From: Henningerozyma blattae CBS 6284
Taxonomy: Eukaryota > Ascomycota > Saccharomycetes > Saccharomycetales > Saccharomycetaceae
NCBI RefSeq assembly: GCF_000315915.1
Contig: NC_020193.1
Location: forward strand, 744,001-808,000
DNA: 64,000 nucleotides
Reading direction: 5' to 3'
Shown: in pieces, positions 40,078-49,848 of the stretch
Layout of the letters: each line of letters starts with the position of its first letter
How positions within the stretch are numbered: the stretch's first letter is position 1
Program-made: the position numbers and the translations under genes
Notes under the pieces: model-generated
Database searches by the model: none
Told to the model about the DNA's origin: nothing
The model's input: only the letters and a program-made list of their open reading frames with translations

Positions 40078-40100
40078 CGGGATTAAAACATCTAACTCCG
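40078..40100 (+). promoter_or_regulatory. Oleate response element (ORE), distal
   Basis: CGGGATTAA, 11 bases, then CCG: a full match to CGGN3TNAN9-12CCG, about 550 bp upstream of POX1. It is the second ORE in the same promoter and opposite in orientation to the first. Confidence 0.7.
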
Positions 40101-40164
40101 ATACTTTCGTGTGTTGTGATCTTTGGCTTTTTTGGATCATGTGACCTTGTTCTAGGACAGACAT

Positions 40165-40217
40165 AACCCTAAAAGAAACCCGAGTATAACCCTAACATTA
40201 TCACACCACAACCCTAA
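40165..40217 (+). promoter_or_regulatory. Three phased Tbf1-type motifs (AACCCTAA)
   Basis: AACCCTAA occurs at 40,165-40,172, 40,188-40,195 and 40,210-40,217, start-to-start distances 23 and 22 bp, about two helical turns, all in one orientation. ARCCCTAA is the Tbf1 site used at S. cerevisiae snoRNA promoters and, in other yeasts, at ribosomal-protein genes. The cluster lies 500-550 bp upstream of CHC1. Confidence 0.6.
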
Positions 40218-40384
40218 TTCTCGGATTTCAAATTTCCCGCTATGCTTAGTGGGGTCCGCAGGCAGTTATTTGTGTGTAAAATTACCTAATTGGGTATGTG
40301 GTCACTACGGGTCCTTCTCGGTACTGCCAATCTCGGCCTAGGGAGAGAGATCGAAAACAACATATTAAGGAAAACTAATTCTAG

Positions 40385-40431
40385 TTTCAAATTTCAAATT
40401 TCAAATTTCATTCAATATTCAATATTCAATA
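40385..40431. repeat. Two adjoining period-7 micro-repeats
   Basis: tttcaaa repeated (40,385-40,410) runs directly into ttcaata repeated three times (40,411-40,431). Both have a 7-bp period, suggesting that one array diverged from the other. Confidence 0.75.
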
Positions 40432-40715
40432 TCTATTAGGCGATTCGATATTTTATAGAAAAGGGAATCTAGTCTCTAGATAGACTACGCATATCAATTG
40501 AAAGACCAGATTTACATAAACATCGCTATTTAATTTAAAATCTCAGCTTTTTTTTATTTATTATTTTTTTTTTTACGGTTTAACGTTGATCTTTCCCAAT
40601 TGCAAATACCGATATATTTGATCTTTTAACCGCTAACCATAACAACAACAAATATTAATACCAACAGAATTTTGTAAAGGATACTTTCGCTGGATAAAAC
40701 AAAACATATTATATA

Positions 40716-43700
40716 ATGACAGATATACCTATTGATTTCACAGAAATCACCGAGTTGGAAGCCATTGGTATTTCTCCAGAATATTTCAATTCACGATCCA
40801 TCACTTTTGAAAGTGATTATTTTGTCACAGTTCGAGAATCTAATAATAATGGCCAAAATACTGTGGCCGTAGTCGACTTGAAAAATAATAATGCGGTCAC
40901 TAGAAAGACTATGGGTGGTGACTCTGCTTTGATGCATATATCATCGAAAATTATTGCAGTGAGAGCTAATGGTACTATCGTTCAAGTCTTTAATTTAGAG
41001 ACTAAAGAGAAATTGAAGTCGTTCCAAATGAATGATCCTATTTTATTTTGGAAATGGTTGGATGAATCTAACTTAGGGTTAGTCACTGCTACATCCTTAT
41101 ACGTATGTAACATTTTTGATGGTCAAATTGAAATCCCACCAATGATTTTAACTCAAAGACATTCTAATTTAAACAATTGTCAAATTATCAATTTCGTGGC
41201 AAATAAGAATTTCGATTGGTTTGCTGTTGTGGGGATTACTCAAGAAAATGATAGAATCGCAGGTAAGATTCAATTGTTTTCTAAATTAAGAAACATCTCA
41301 CAACCAATCGATGGTCATGTTGCTATCTTCTCCACAATTAAATTAGATGGTAATACGGAACCTGTCCAAGTGTTTGTCACAGGTACAAGATCTTCTACAT
41401 CAAGTTCTGGGGAATTAAGAATCATAGAAATAGAGCATGATCAATCTCAACCTATCTCTTACACGAAAAAAACATTGGACATTTTCTTCCCTCCAGATGC
41501 CATAAATGATTTCCCCTTAACGGTCAAGATTTCTGAAAAATTTGGTATAATTTATTTATTAACCAAGTATGGGTTCATACACCTTTATGAATTAGAAACA
41601 GGCACAAATTTATTTGTAAATAGAATTACTGCAGATTCTGTATTTGTTGCTACATCCTTTGATAATGGTAATGGGTTAGCCTGTATTAATAAAAAGGGTC
41701 AAGTCCTTACCGTCGAGATCTCTAAGGAAAAATTGATCCCATATATCATGTCAAAATTATCAGATAAAGAATTGGCTTTTAAAATTTCCAAGAGAAGTGG
41801 TGGTGCTTTAATGGGTGCTGATGATTTATTTTCAACTCAATTCAATAAATTGATGGAAGAGGGCAATTATAATGATGCTGCCAAGATTGCTGCATCAAAT
41901 TTAACTTTAAGAACTAATAATAGTACAATTGAAAAATTGAAAAACGTTAAAACTGTTCAAGGTTCTATTTCTCCACTTTTAATTTATTTTTCTACAATCT
42001 TAGATAATGATAAATTAAATAAAATCGAAACTATTCAATTAGCTAAACCATTATTTGAGCAAAATAGGAAACAATTATTTAATAAATGGTTCCAAGAAGA
42101 TAAATTAGAATGTTCCGAAGAATTGGGTGATATTATAAAACAATACGATTTAAATATGGCTTTACAATGTTATTTGAAATCCAATATTCATTCAAAAGTA
42201 ATTAATGTCCTAGCGGAATTACAAAGATATGATGAAATTTTACCTTATTGCCAAAATATAAATTATAAACCAAATTTCCTACATTTGATTTCAATAATGT
42301 CTAAATCGAACCCTGATAAAGCTGCCGAGTTTACATCTATTTTATACAAGACTCCTGCAATTGCTTCAGAATTAGATCCAGAAAAAGTAGCAGATATTTT
42401 TTATTCGCAAAATTTAGTTCAACAAGGTACTACTGTCTTATTAGAATTATTGAAAAATGATTCTCCTGAATTTGGTCATTTACAAACAAGAGTATTACAA
42501 ATTAATTTACAAAATTCTCCACAAGTAGCTGACGCAATTTTATCAAATAAATTATTTTCTCATTATGATAAACCAACTATTGCCGATTTATCAGAAAAAG
42601 CAGGTTTATACCAAAGAGCTTTAGAAAATTATACTGATATTAAAGATATTAAAAGATGCGTCATTCATACTTCTTCATTCCCATCAGATTGGTTAGTTAA
42701 TTATTTTGGTCATTTAAATGTACAACAATCAATTGCATGTTTAAGTGCTTTGTTAGAAGATAATATGACACATAACATTCAAATAGCTGTTCAAGTAGCT
42801 ACAAAATATTCTGATCTATTAGGTTCAAATATCTTGATTAAATTATTCGAACAGTATAACGCAACTGAAGGTTTATATTATTATTTAACCTCATTTGTTA
42901 ATATGACAGAAGATAACGATGTAGTATTGAAATATGCTCAAGCAGCTTCTAAATTAAAACAGTTCAACGAATTAGAAAGAATTGTCAAAGATAATAACGT
43001 TTATGATCCGGAAAAGATGAAAAATTTCTTGAAAAATGCAAATTTGGAAGATCAAAGACCATTAATAATTGTTTGCGATCGTTTCAATTTTGTTCATGAA
43101 TTAATCTTATATTTATACAATAAAAATAATTTGAAATTCATTGAAGTTTATGTTCAACAAATAGATCCAATTAAGACTCCTCAAGTCATTGCAGCATTAC
43201 TAGATGTCGATTGTGATGATAATTTCATTCAATTATTATTAAATTCAGTGGTAGGTCAGGTACCAATTAGTGAATTAACCGAAGAAGTGGAAAAAAGAAA
43301 CAGATTGAAAATTTTATTACCATTTTTGGAGAAATCTGTTAGACAAGGTAATCAAGAACAGGCTGTCTATAATACTTTGGCAAAAATTTATATCGATTCA
43401 AATAATTCTGCAGAAAAATTCTTAAGGGATAATAACCAATATGACACTTTAACTGTAGGAAGATATTGTGAAAAGAGAGATCCATACTTGGCATATATTG
43501 CCTATGAAAAAGGTTTAAATGATACAGATTTGATTAGAATTACAAATGAGAATGGTATGTTTAAATACCAAGCGAGATACTTACTAAAACGTTCTGATAC
43601 ACAATTATGGAATTTAGTTTTAACACCTGAGAATATTTATAGAAATCAAGTGGTAGAAGCTGTTACATCTGTTGGGATATTAGAATTAAATGATCCAGAA

Positions 43701-45692
43701 CCTGTATCATTAACCGTCCAAGCATTCATGAATAATAATTTAAAGATGGAATTGATTGTATTATTGGAAAAAATAGTGTTAGAACCTTCTGCATTCAGTG
43801 AAAACACTGCCCTACAAGGTTTGTTATTCCTTTCAGCTATTAAATACGCTCCAAATAAAGTTAGAGGTTATATTGAAAAGCTGGATAATTATGATCCAAA
43901 TGAAATAGGTCCATTATGTATTGAAAAATCTTTAAATGAAGAAGCATTCCAAATTTATGACAGACATAATATGCATTCTGAAGCTTTAGGAGTGATTATT
44001 TCCAATATTTTATCTCTTGAAAGAGCAGTAACTTATGTTGAAAAGATGGATGAGCCCGAATTATGGTCACAATTAGCAGTAGCTCAACTTTATGCTCTGA
44101 AATCAGAAGATGCCATTGCTTCTTTTATAAAGGCTGGTGATCCCTCAAAATATGTAGAAGTCATCGAGGTTGGAAAGGAAACAAGATCTTACGAAAGTTT
44201 GATTCAATTTTTAACAATGGCAAGAAAATCTTTAAGAGAACCTATTGTTGACGGTGCATTGTTATTATCATTTGCACAATTAGGTAGATATAACGATATT
44301 GAAAATTTATTAAAAGAGCCAAACGTTATTAACTTAGAACAAGTAGGTGATCAATTATTTGAAGAGCAAAATTATAAAGCGGCTAAATTGTGTTACACTA
44401 ATGTTTCAAACTATTCAAAATTAGCGTCAACTTATGTCTACTTAGGCGATTATAGAGCTGCTGTGGAAAGCGCTAGAAAGGCTTCTAACATTAAAGTTTG
44501 GAAATTAGTTATCAACGCTTGTGTTGGAACAAGAGAATTTTCATTAGCACAAATTTGTGGTCTAAACTTAATTGTTCGTGCTGAAGATTTAGGAGATGTT
44601 GTTAAATTATATGAAGAAAGAGGGTATTTCGACGAATTAATAATTTTATTTGAACAAGGCTTAGGCTTGGAAAGAGCTCACATGGGTATGTTTACAGAAC
44701 TAGCTATTCTTTATACCAAATATAAGCCAGAAAAATTATCAGAACATCTCAATCTATTTTGGTCCAGAATTAACATTCCAAAAGTTATTGCTCAGGTAGA
44801 ATCTGCACATTTATGGAGTGAATTAATATTTTTATATTCTCATTATGATGAATGGGATAATGCTGCGTTGACCATGCTTGAAAGATGTGCTGAAAAATTT
44901 GATCATACTCAATTTAAAGAAATTATAGTGAAGGTATCTAATTTAGAGATATATTATAGAGCTATTAACACTTATGTTCAAGAACATCCTTCCCTTTTAA
45001 TCGATTTATTAGCTGCTTTAACACCAAGATTAGATATTTCAAGAACTGTGAAAATTTTTGCAAATTCAGACAATTTACCTTTAATTAAACCATTTTTAAT
45101 AAATGTGTTACCTCAGAATAATAGAGTCGTAAATGAAGCATATCAAGATTTATTGATCGAAGAAGAGGATTATAAAGGACTTCAAATAGCAGTAGACTCA
45201 CATGATAGATATGATCATCTTGAATTGGCAAGACGTTTAGAATCTCATGAACTAATTTATTTTAAAAGAATTGCAGCATCTTTGTATGCAAAAAGTAAGA
45301 AATGGGATAAAAGTTTAGATATTTTGATAAAGCAAAAGCTTTGGAAAGACGCAATAGATACCGCAGCTAGCTCTCAAAATTCAGAAGTCATTGAGAAATT
45401 GTTAAACTTTTTTGTAGATTCAGATTATAAAGAAGGTTTTATTGCTTTGTTATATGCCGCTTACAATATTGTTACATTTGATAATGTTTTGGAACTTTCA
45501 TTCATGAATTCATTAGATGTGTATGTTAGACCTTACGAGATATCTGTAAGGAAAGAGCAATATGATTCAATTAAAAGTATAAAGGAAAAAATAGCAAAAA
45601 TTGAACTAAGAGGAGGTAGCATTCCGGCTGATTCTAGGCCATTAATGCTAACAGGAAGCACTTCTTTAAGTTCCCATAATACTGGTTTTTAA
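40716..45692 (+). CDS. CHC1: Clathrin heavy chain
   Basis: Homologue of yeast Chc1 (YGL206C, 1653 aa; here 1658 aa). It is the leg of the clathrin triskelion and coats Golgi and endocytic vesicles. The N-terminal seven-bladed propeller (about 1-330) begins MTDIPIDFTEITELEAIGISPEYFNS-like and includes SDSALMHISSKIIAVRA; a helical linker follows, then clathrin heavy-chain repeats of alpha-zigzag to about residue 1,570. Examples are RYEKAL-type blocks such as YEERGYFDELIILFEQGLGLE and GMFTELAILYTKYKPEKLSEHL. The C-terminal trimerisation end reads PLMLTGSTSLSSHNTGF. No break or insertion was noticed. It is divergent from POX1 and convergent with SPT16 over 174 bp, the same gene order as S. cerevisiae chromosome VII. 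Confidence 0.98.
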   Translation: MTDIPIDFTEITELEAIGISPEYFNSRSITFESDYFVTVRESNNNGQNTVAVVDLKNNNAVTRKTMGGDSALMHISSKIIAVRANGTIVQVFNLETKEKLKSFQMNDPILFWKWLDESNLGLVTATSLYVCNIFDGQIEIPPMILTQRHSNLNNCQIINFVANKNFDWFAVVGITQENDRIAGKIQLFSKLRNISQPIDGHVAIFSTIKLDGNTEPVQVFVTGTRSSTSSSGELRIIEIEHDQSQPISYTKKTLDIFFPPDAINDFPLTVKISEKFGIIYLLTKYGFIHLYELETGTNLFVNRITADSVFVATSFDNGNGLACINKKGQVLTVEISKEKLIPYIMSKLSDKELAFKISKRSGGALMGADDLFSTQFNKLMEEGNYNDAAKIAASNLTLRTNNSTIEKLKNVKTVQGSISPLLIYFSTILDNDKLNKIETIQLAKPLFEQNRKQLFNKWFQEDKLECSEELGDIIKQYDLNMALQCYLKSNIHSKVINVLAELQRYDEILPYCQNINYKPNFLHLISIMSKSNPDKAAEFTSILYKTPAIASELDPEKVADIFYSQNLVQQGTTVLLELLKNDSPEFGHLQTRVLQINLQNSPQVADAILSNKLFSHYDKPTIADLSEKAGLYQRALENYTDIKDIKRCVIHTSSFPSDWLVNYFGHLNVQQSIACLSALLEDNMTHNIQIAVQVATKYSDLLGSNILIKLFEQYNATEGLYYYLTSFVNMTEDNDVVLKYAQAASKLKQFNELERIVKDNNVYDPEKMKNFLKNANLEDQRPLIIVCDRFNFVHELILYLYNKNNLKFIEVYVQQIDPIKTPQVIAALLDVDCDDNFIQLLLNSVVGQVPISELTEEVEKRNRLKILLPFLEKSVRQGNQEQAVYNTLAKIYIDSNNSAEKFLRDNNQYDTLTVGRYCEKRDPYLAYIAYEKGLNDTDLIRITNENGMFKYQARYLLKRSDTQLWNLVLTPENIYRNQVVEAVTSVGILELNDPEPVSLTVQAFMNNNLKMELIVLLEKIVLEPSAFSENTALQGLLFLSAIKYAPNKVRGYIEKLDNYDPNEIGPLCIEKSLNEEAFQIYDRHNMHSEALGVIISNILSLERAVTYVEKMDEPELWSQLAVAQLYALKSEDAIASFIKAGDPSKYVEVIEVGKETRSYESLIQFLTMARKSLREPIVDGALLLSFAQLGRYNDIENLLKEPNVINLEQVGDQLFEEQNYKAAKLCYTNVSNYSKLASTYVYLGDYRAAVESARKASNIKVWKLVINACVGTREFSLAQICGLNLIVRAEDLGDVVKLYEERGYFDELIILFEQGLGLERAHMGMFTELAILYTKYKPEKLSEHLNLFWSRINIPKVIAQVESAHLWSELIFLYSHYDEWDNAALTMLERCAEKFDHTQFKEIIVKVSNLEIYYRAINTYVQEHPSLLIDLLAALTPRLDISRTVKIFANSDNLPLIKPFLINVLPQNNRVVNEAYQDLLIEEEDYKGLQIAVDSHDRYDHLELARRLESHELIYFKRIAASLYAKSKKWDKSLDILIKQKLWKDAIDTAASSQNSEVIEKLLNFFVDSDYKEGFIALLYAAYNIVTFDNVLELSFMNSLDVYVRPYEISVRKEQYDSIKSIKEKIAKIELRGGSIPADSRPLMLTGSTSLSSHNTGF

Positions 45693-45866
45693 TCCACATT
45701 TTCTTTTCCCCTTAAGTAACTATATAATAATACCTCTTCATATTTGAAGAAACTAAATTCAATTTTCATATATAAAAGAAATAGTACATGAATCTACATA
45801 ATCCTCAAAAAAAAAATAAATTAGATCTAAAATTACAAAATTAATAAAAATTACTTCACGATGAGT

Positions 45867-48800
45867 CTAATCTTTGAAACTTGCGCCACGGTCAGCCTTA
45901 GCAGCTTTCTTTTCTAATTCATCCCAATCTTCCCCTTCATCTTCACTACCAGATCCACTAAAGTCTTCACTACCTTCATCACTATACTGCTCTTCAGAGA
46001 TGTCATCTTCATCAGAATATGCACTTTCATCAGTAGGGTCATCGTCAGATGCTTCGTATTCACTAATTTCTTCTTCTTCTTCATCAGATGCTTCATCATC
46101 GGAACCTGTAGCCAAGAAACTCCAACCGCCATCTAAGAAAAATTGATGTGGATCCTCTTGTAAAGACTTCATAATAGTGGTCCAGTTCAAGTTAATGGAA
46201 GATACTGTATAAGGTAGGTCCATATCGGTTAACCATTGTTTTAAGAAATCCAGTGATTCAATTGGAACGGTATTGATATGTGTTACAGGTTTCTTAAAGT
46301 CTTTATAGACAAAAACGATATCAAAATTCTTTAGACCGAATTGGACTCTTTCTAGGACACATATTTCGATTTCCTCCAAATTAACAACCATGAAAGGTGG
46401 TTCAACCAATTGAACTAAACAATCAGTTGTTGGCATACAGAAAACTGCAGATCTATTTGGTACACCTTGGAAACCTAAATCTCTAAATGTACTTTCCACC
46501 GTTAGTAAACCTTTTGAAGCATCTGCAATAGCATCTGCAAAGTATTTAAATTCTTTATCTAAAGCAGCACGTTTTCTTCTTTCTTCCTGTTCTTGTTCTA
46601 ATTCATCTTCATCACCATATCTTCTGAATTTATTTTGGCCACGTCTACCAGTACCAGTTTCATCAACTGCCATGTCAGATGCTTCACGATAGAATTGAAT
46701 ATCTTGGATTTTCTTTTTCCCCATTAAAATTGGATTTTTTAAATGAATATGAATAATTACAATAAGCTCACCTTTACATGATTGGAAAAAGATATTTTTA
46801 ATATTGGAGAACAGGATGTCGATTCTGCTATCAGTTCTTAAAGGTGATTGATATCTAATACCATTTTCATGAATGAAGACAGTACTTGGTACACGCTTTG
46901 TATCAGGACTTGGTCTAACAAATATCTGGTCTAATCTCTTTGTTCTACCTGTTCTGTTTTCGATTAATTTACCTTGTTGCACAACATCGGCCAAAACTTT
47001 TCTTTCTTGTTCTCTCTTAGTTGAGTCTTTTTTTAAATCTTGGATTTGTTTGAATGTATCACTGAAACGATCACCATCCTTAGATCTCAATGTGATAGAA
47101 CGAACGAATTGGTAATCCGTACCTTCTTCATATGGTAATTCCTCAATTTTTTTAGAAATACCACCAGAACCTGGAGCGTGGAAATTTAAACGTAAGTAGG
47201 TATACTCTCCTTCCTCGTTTTTGGAACCATTCTTGTAAGAGTTAATGTGAAATGGCACTGGTCTACCATAAATTGGTAAAATGATGGTTTGACTTTTCCA
47301 GTCAACATGCAATCTGGCATCTTTGACGATAGTTGGAATTTGTGATTCTCTTACATAGGATTCATACTTTTTAAAATATTGATGGGGAGTAGCGTTAGCA
47401 TCACTACTGTCAGCTGCACTAAATCTTAGAAGACCTTCTTTTTGCAATTTTTCATGTAATTTTCTTTGATTCTCCTTACGAATTTGCTCTTTTTGGTTTT
47501 CTTCAGCGTTGTTACGAGCGTCACCACGCAACTTACTTTTCAAAATTTTAGAATTTGCTTCAGGTTTTACTTTTGGTGCCTTTTTAGGCTTACTTTCAGC
47601 TGGTTCTTCTTCATTATTGAAATAGAAGGAAATTTGTGCTCTTGATTTTGTACAGACTGTCAAAATTTCAGGTTCAGAAGAGTCTGATTCTGGTAGTTGA
47701 ACCGTGTCAGCTAATTGTAACGAGTAGTTTTCACCAGTAGAGGAATCTTTAATATTACTGAAACCTAATGATATATTAAAGCAGTCACCTGCTTGAATTT
47801 TACGATAATCATTCTTTGCGTTTAAAATAAAATTAGAGTCTCTGAATTCTAAACCAATTAATGAACCAATGTTTTTAGTGAAATGTGGAGCCAACTCGGG
47901 CTTCACTTTTTGAATAAATTCAACAACAGAATTATAAACTTCTTTTGGTGTCAATCCAACCTTTAATTTATTTGAAATAACTTCGTTTTGTAAATCTAAT
48001 AAGAAATCATAATTTTTTACCATTTCCTCTGAAGGATCAATTAAGAAGGTTCTGGTAACATTTGAACAATAATTATTATATCTGATACCACATGAGGCAA
48101 GAATACAGCCCTTACCGTGCAATTGTTCGTTATTAGATACAGCTGAAACTCTCAAATCAAATTTAGTACCCGATTGAAGGATTGGAGAATATGTCCAATC
48201 CACTAAATCGATATTAAATTTATGGTTAGGAGGCATAACTGATGAAATATCATTACCTAATTTTTTTAAAAACTTAGTATCGTCAATTTTGGTTTCTATC
48301 TTATCTGATAATTTTGCATTTGTAATCTTCAATTCTTCATCTACAGCACGTACTACTTCATCAGATAGAAGATTCATAAATTTATCTGAACCCTTACTGG
48401 CAGCATTTAAGAATGCCCTCTCGTTCTTATCTTTAACTTCCCAAACTTTTGATAAGCCTAAAGCACAATCAACGACGTTAAATTCATTAGTTTTTTTTGC
48501 TTCTTCCCAGAGAGGCTCCCATTCATTAATAAATTTACCCTGATATGAATCTTTGATTGGTAAACCAATTGTTTTTCCTGCATCATTAATTAAACTCAAA
48601 AGATCTGTAAATAATTTCTTATTGTGATCTGGTTCTTTGCTGTTTCTTTTCCAGATCTCCAGGCTGAACTTGTCAGTATCCTTATCAAACATACCAATTG
48701 ACTTCTCCAAATGTGTAGCCTTTGCTGCACTTGTGATGATAATTGCCTTGTCGGGTAAAATGGCAATTAAAGTGGCAGGGAATTCATAGCCCATCAACCA

Positions 48801-48959
48801 AGTATGTAAGATAGTAGTCTTTTGGTATGGGTTTTCTGCATTAGCAGAACCCAAAACAAACAATAAAGCATTAGGATTGTTCTCGAAGGCTGGATATTGA
48901 GAATGCAGCAAAACTAATCTCTCTTTTAAAACGTCAAAATTAATGTTCAATGAATCCAT
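45867..48959 (-). CDS. SPT16: FACT complex subunit Spt16
   Basis: Homologue of yeast Spt16/Cdc68 (YGL207W, 1035 aa; here 1030 aa). It is the large subunit of the FACT histone chaperone that opens and rebuilds nucleosomes during transcription and replication. Order: an aminopeptidase-like N-terminal domain without catalytic function (about 1-450), the dimerisation domain, and the middle double-PH domain (PSTVFIHENGIRYQSPLRTD; NIKNIFFQSCKGELIVIIHI). The latter includes VQLVEPPFMVVNLEEIEICV and ERVQFGLKNFDIVFVYKDF. The C-terminal acidic tail (about 940-1,015, Asp/Glu/Ser) ends with a basic-acidic EKKAAKADRGASFKD. Length and termini match the family. Its start at 48,959 is MDSLNINFDVLKERL. Confidence 0.98.
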   Translation of the reverse strand: MDSLNINFDVLKERLVLLHSQYPAFENNPNALLFVLGSANAENPYQKTTILHTWLMGYEFPATLIAILPDKAIIITSAAKATHLEKSIGMFDKDTDKFSLEIWKRNSKEPDHNKKLFTDLLSLINDAGKTIGLPIKDSYQGKFINEWEPLWEEAKKTNEFNVVDCALGLSKVWEVKDKNERAFLNAASKGSDKFMNLLSDEVVRAVDEELKITNAKLSDKIETKIDDTKFLKKLGNDISSVMPPNHKFNIDLVDWTYSPILQSGTKFDLRVSAVSNNEQLHGKGCILASCGIRYNNYCSNVTRTFLIDPSEEMVKNYDFLLDLQNEVISNKLKVGLTPKEVYNSVVEFIQKVKPELAPHFTKNIGSLIGLEFRDSNFILNAKNDYRKIQAGDCFNISLGFSNIKDSSTGENYSLQLADTVQLPESDSSEPEILTVCTKSRAQISFYFNNEEEPAESKPKKAPKVKPEANSKILKSKLRGDARNNAEENQKEQIRKENQRKLHEKLQKEGLLRFSAADSSDANATPHQYFKKYESYVRESQIPTIVKDARLHVDWKSQTIILPIYGRPVPFHINSYKNGSKNEEGEYTYLRLNFHAPGSGGISKKIEELPYEEGTDYQFVRSITLRSKDGDRFSDTFKQIQDLKKDSTKREQERKVLADVVQQGKLIENRTGRTKRLDQIFVRPSPDTKRVPSTVFIHENGIRYQSPLRTDSRIDILFSNIKNIFFQSCKGELIVIIHIHLKNPILMGKKKIQDIQFYREASDMAVDETGTGRRGQNKFRRYGDEDELEQEQEERRKRAALDKEFKYFADAIADASKGLLTVESTFRDLGFQGVPNRSAVFCMPTTDCLVQLVEPPFMVVNLEEIEICVLERVQFGLKNFDIVFVYKDFKKPVTHINTVPIESLDFLKQWLTDMDLPYTVSSINLNWTTIMKSLQEDPHQFFLDGGWSFLATGSDDEASDEEEEEISEYEASDDDPTDESAYSDEDDISEEQYSDEGSEDFSGSGSEDEGEDWDELEKKAAKADRGASFKD

Positions 48960-49848
48960 TTTTTTGATAGGAATAAGAAGTTATATTAGCAGACGTGTTA
49001 AAAAAGTAGGTTAAATGTTTCTGTCCAATTGCAAATGTTTGAATAATATTAATGCTTATTAGTAACACGTTCCTATGATTCTTGATAATATATGAATGAA
49101 AATTTTAAGCTTTTCTAATATATATAGTAGTTTTTTGATGGCATCCATAAATTTTATTCAGCTTGATTTATTACATTTCATATTGGAAAAAAACTCGTTT
49201 TCGGTGATATTGCCGAAACAGATTATTAAACATGATGCCGTATAGAGTGCAAGTAGTAGAAAAAGAGTAGCAGCTTTAACATAGTTATATACAAATTCAG
49301 TCAAAAAAAATCAATTATACTTTTGATATTTACTTATGATATCAGAATCTTTATTCAATTGTACAAGAAGTAATAGGATATTTCTTTCGATAAAGGCAAA
49401 ATTAGGTTAAGAAAGAGAATGGAATGGGTCATTAAAAATTGAAATTACATAGGATGTATACTGAAGAATGTAATAATTAAATAATTAATATACTCAATAT
49501 AATTGATAGCATCCAAAGGAGATAGATTAAAAATTAGAGACATATTTTGTATCTGTTTGTAAAATAAGTAAAATTTTCATTTTCATTTTAGGAGATAGTT
49601 GTATATTGCCTTCAAAAAATATTAATCAGGTATATTCTGAAATATTCAATAACTAAAACAATAATTAGAAGAAAAGATTTATAAAGTTAGATACATGAAA
49701 TGGATGTACATGATAGGAATTTATTGAATAGTCGGACTATCTGTGGAACAATAAAACAAATACCGAAGCTGCTTTCATTAATTCAAATATCAAGGGTAGC
49801 ATGAAGAAACTGATAAAGATAAATTCGGAATGTATTGACTTAAATTGT
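48960..49848. promoter_or_regulatory. SPT16 upstream region / GAL83 3' flank
   Basis: 889 bp, AT-rich throughout. Apart from a small block (ttttcggtgatattgccgaaac near 49,198-49,219, containing a cGG..CCGa-type palindrome) nothing stands out. No RNA gene seen. Confidence 0.35.

Larger units (their letters stand above)
39530..40715. promoter_or_regulatory. POX1/CHC1 divergent promoter
   Basis: 1.19 kb with a GC-richer core (about 39,800-40,340). It holds two oleate response elements, three AACCCTAA motifs (both listed), a CACGTG at 39,989-39,994, and two period-7 micro-repeats near CHC1. The POX1-proximal part carries an (AAAAT)n tract at about 39,651-39,679. No RNA gene was recognised, although Tbf1 motifs would suit a snoRNA promoter. 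Confidence 0.6.
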
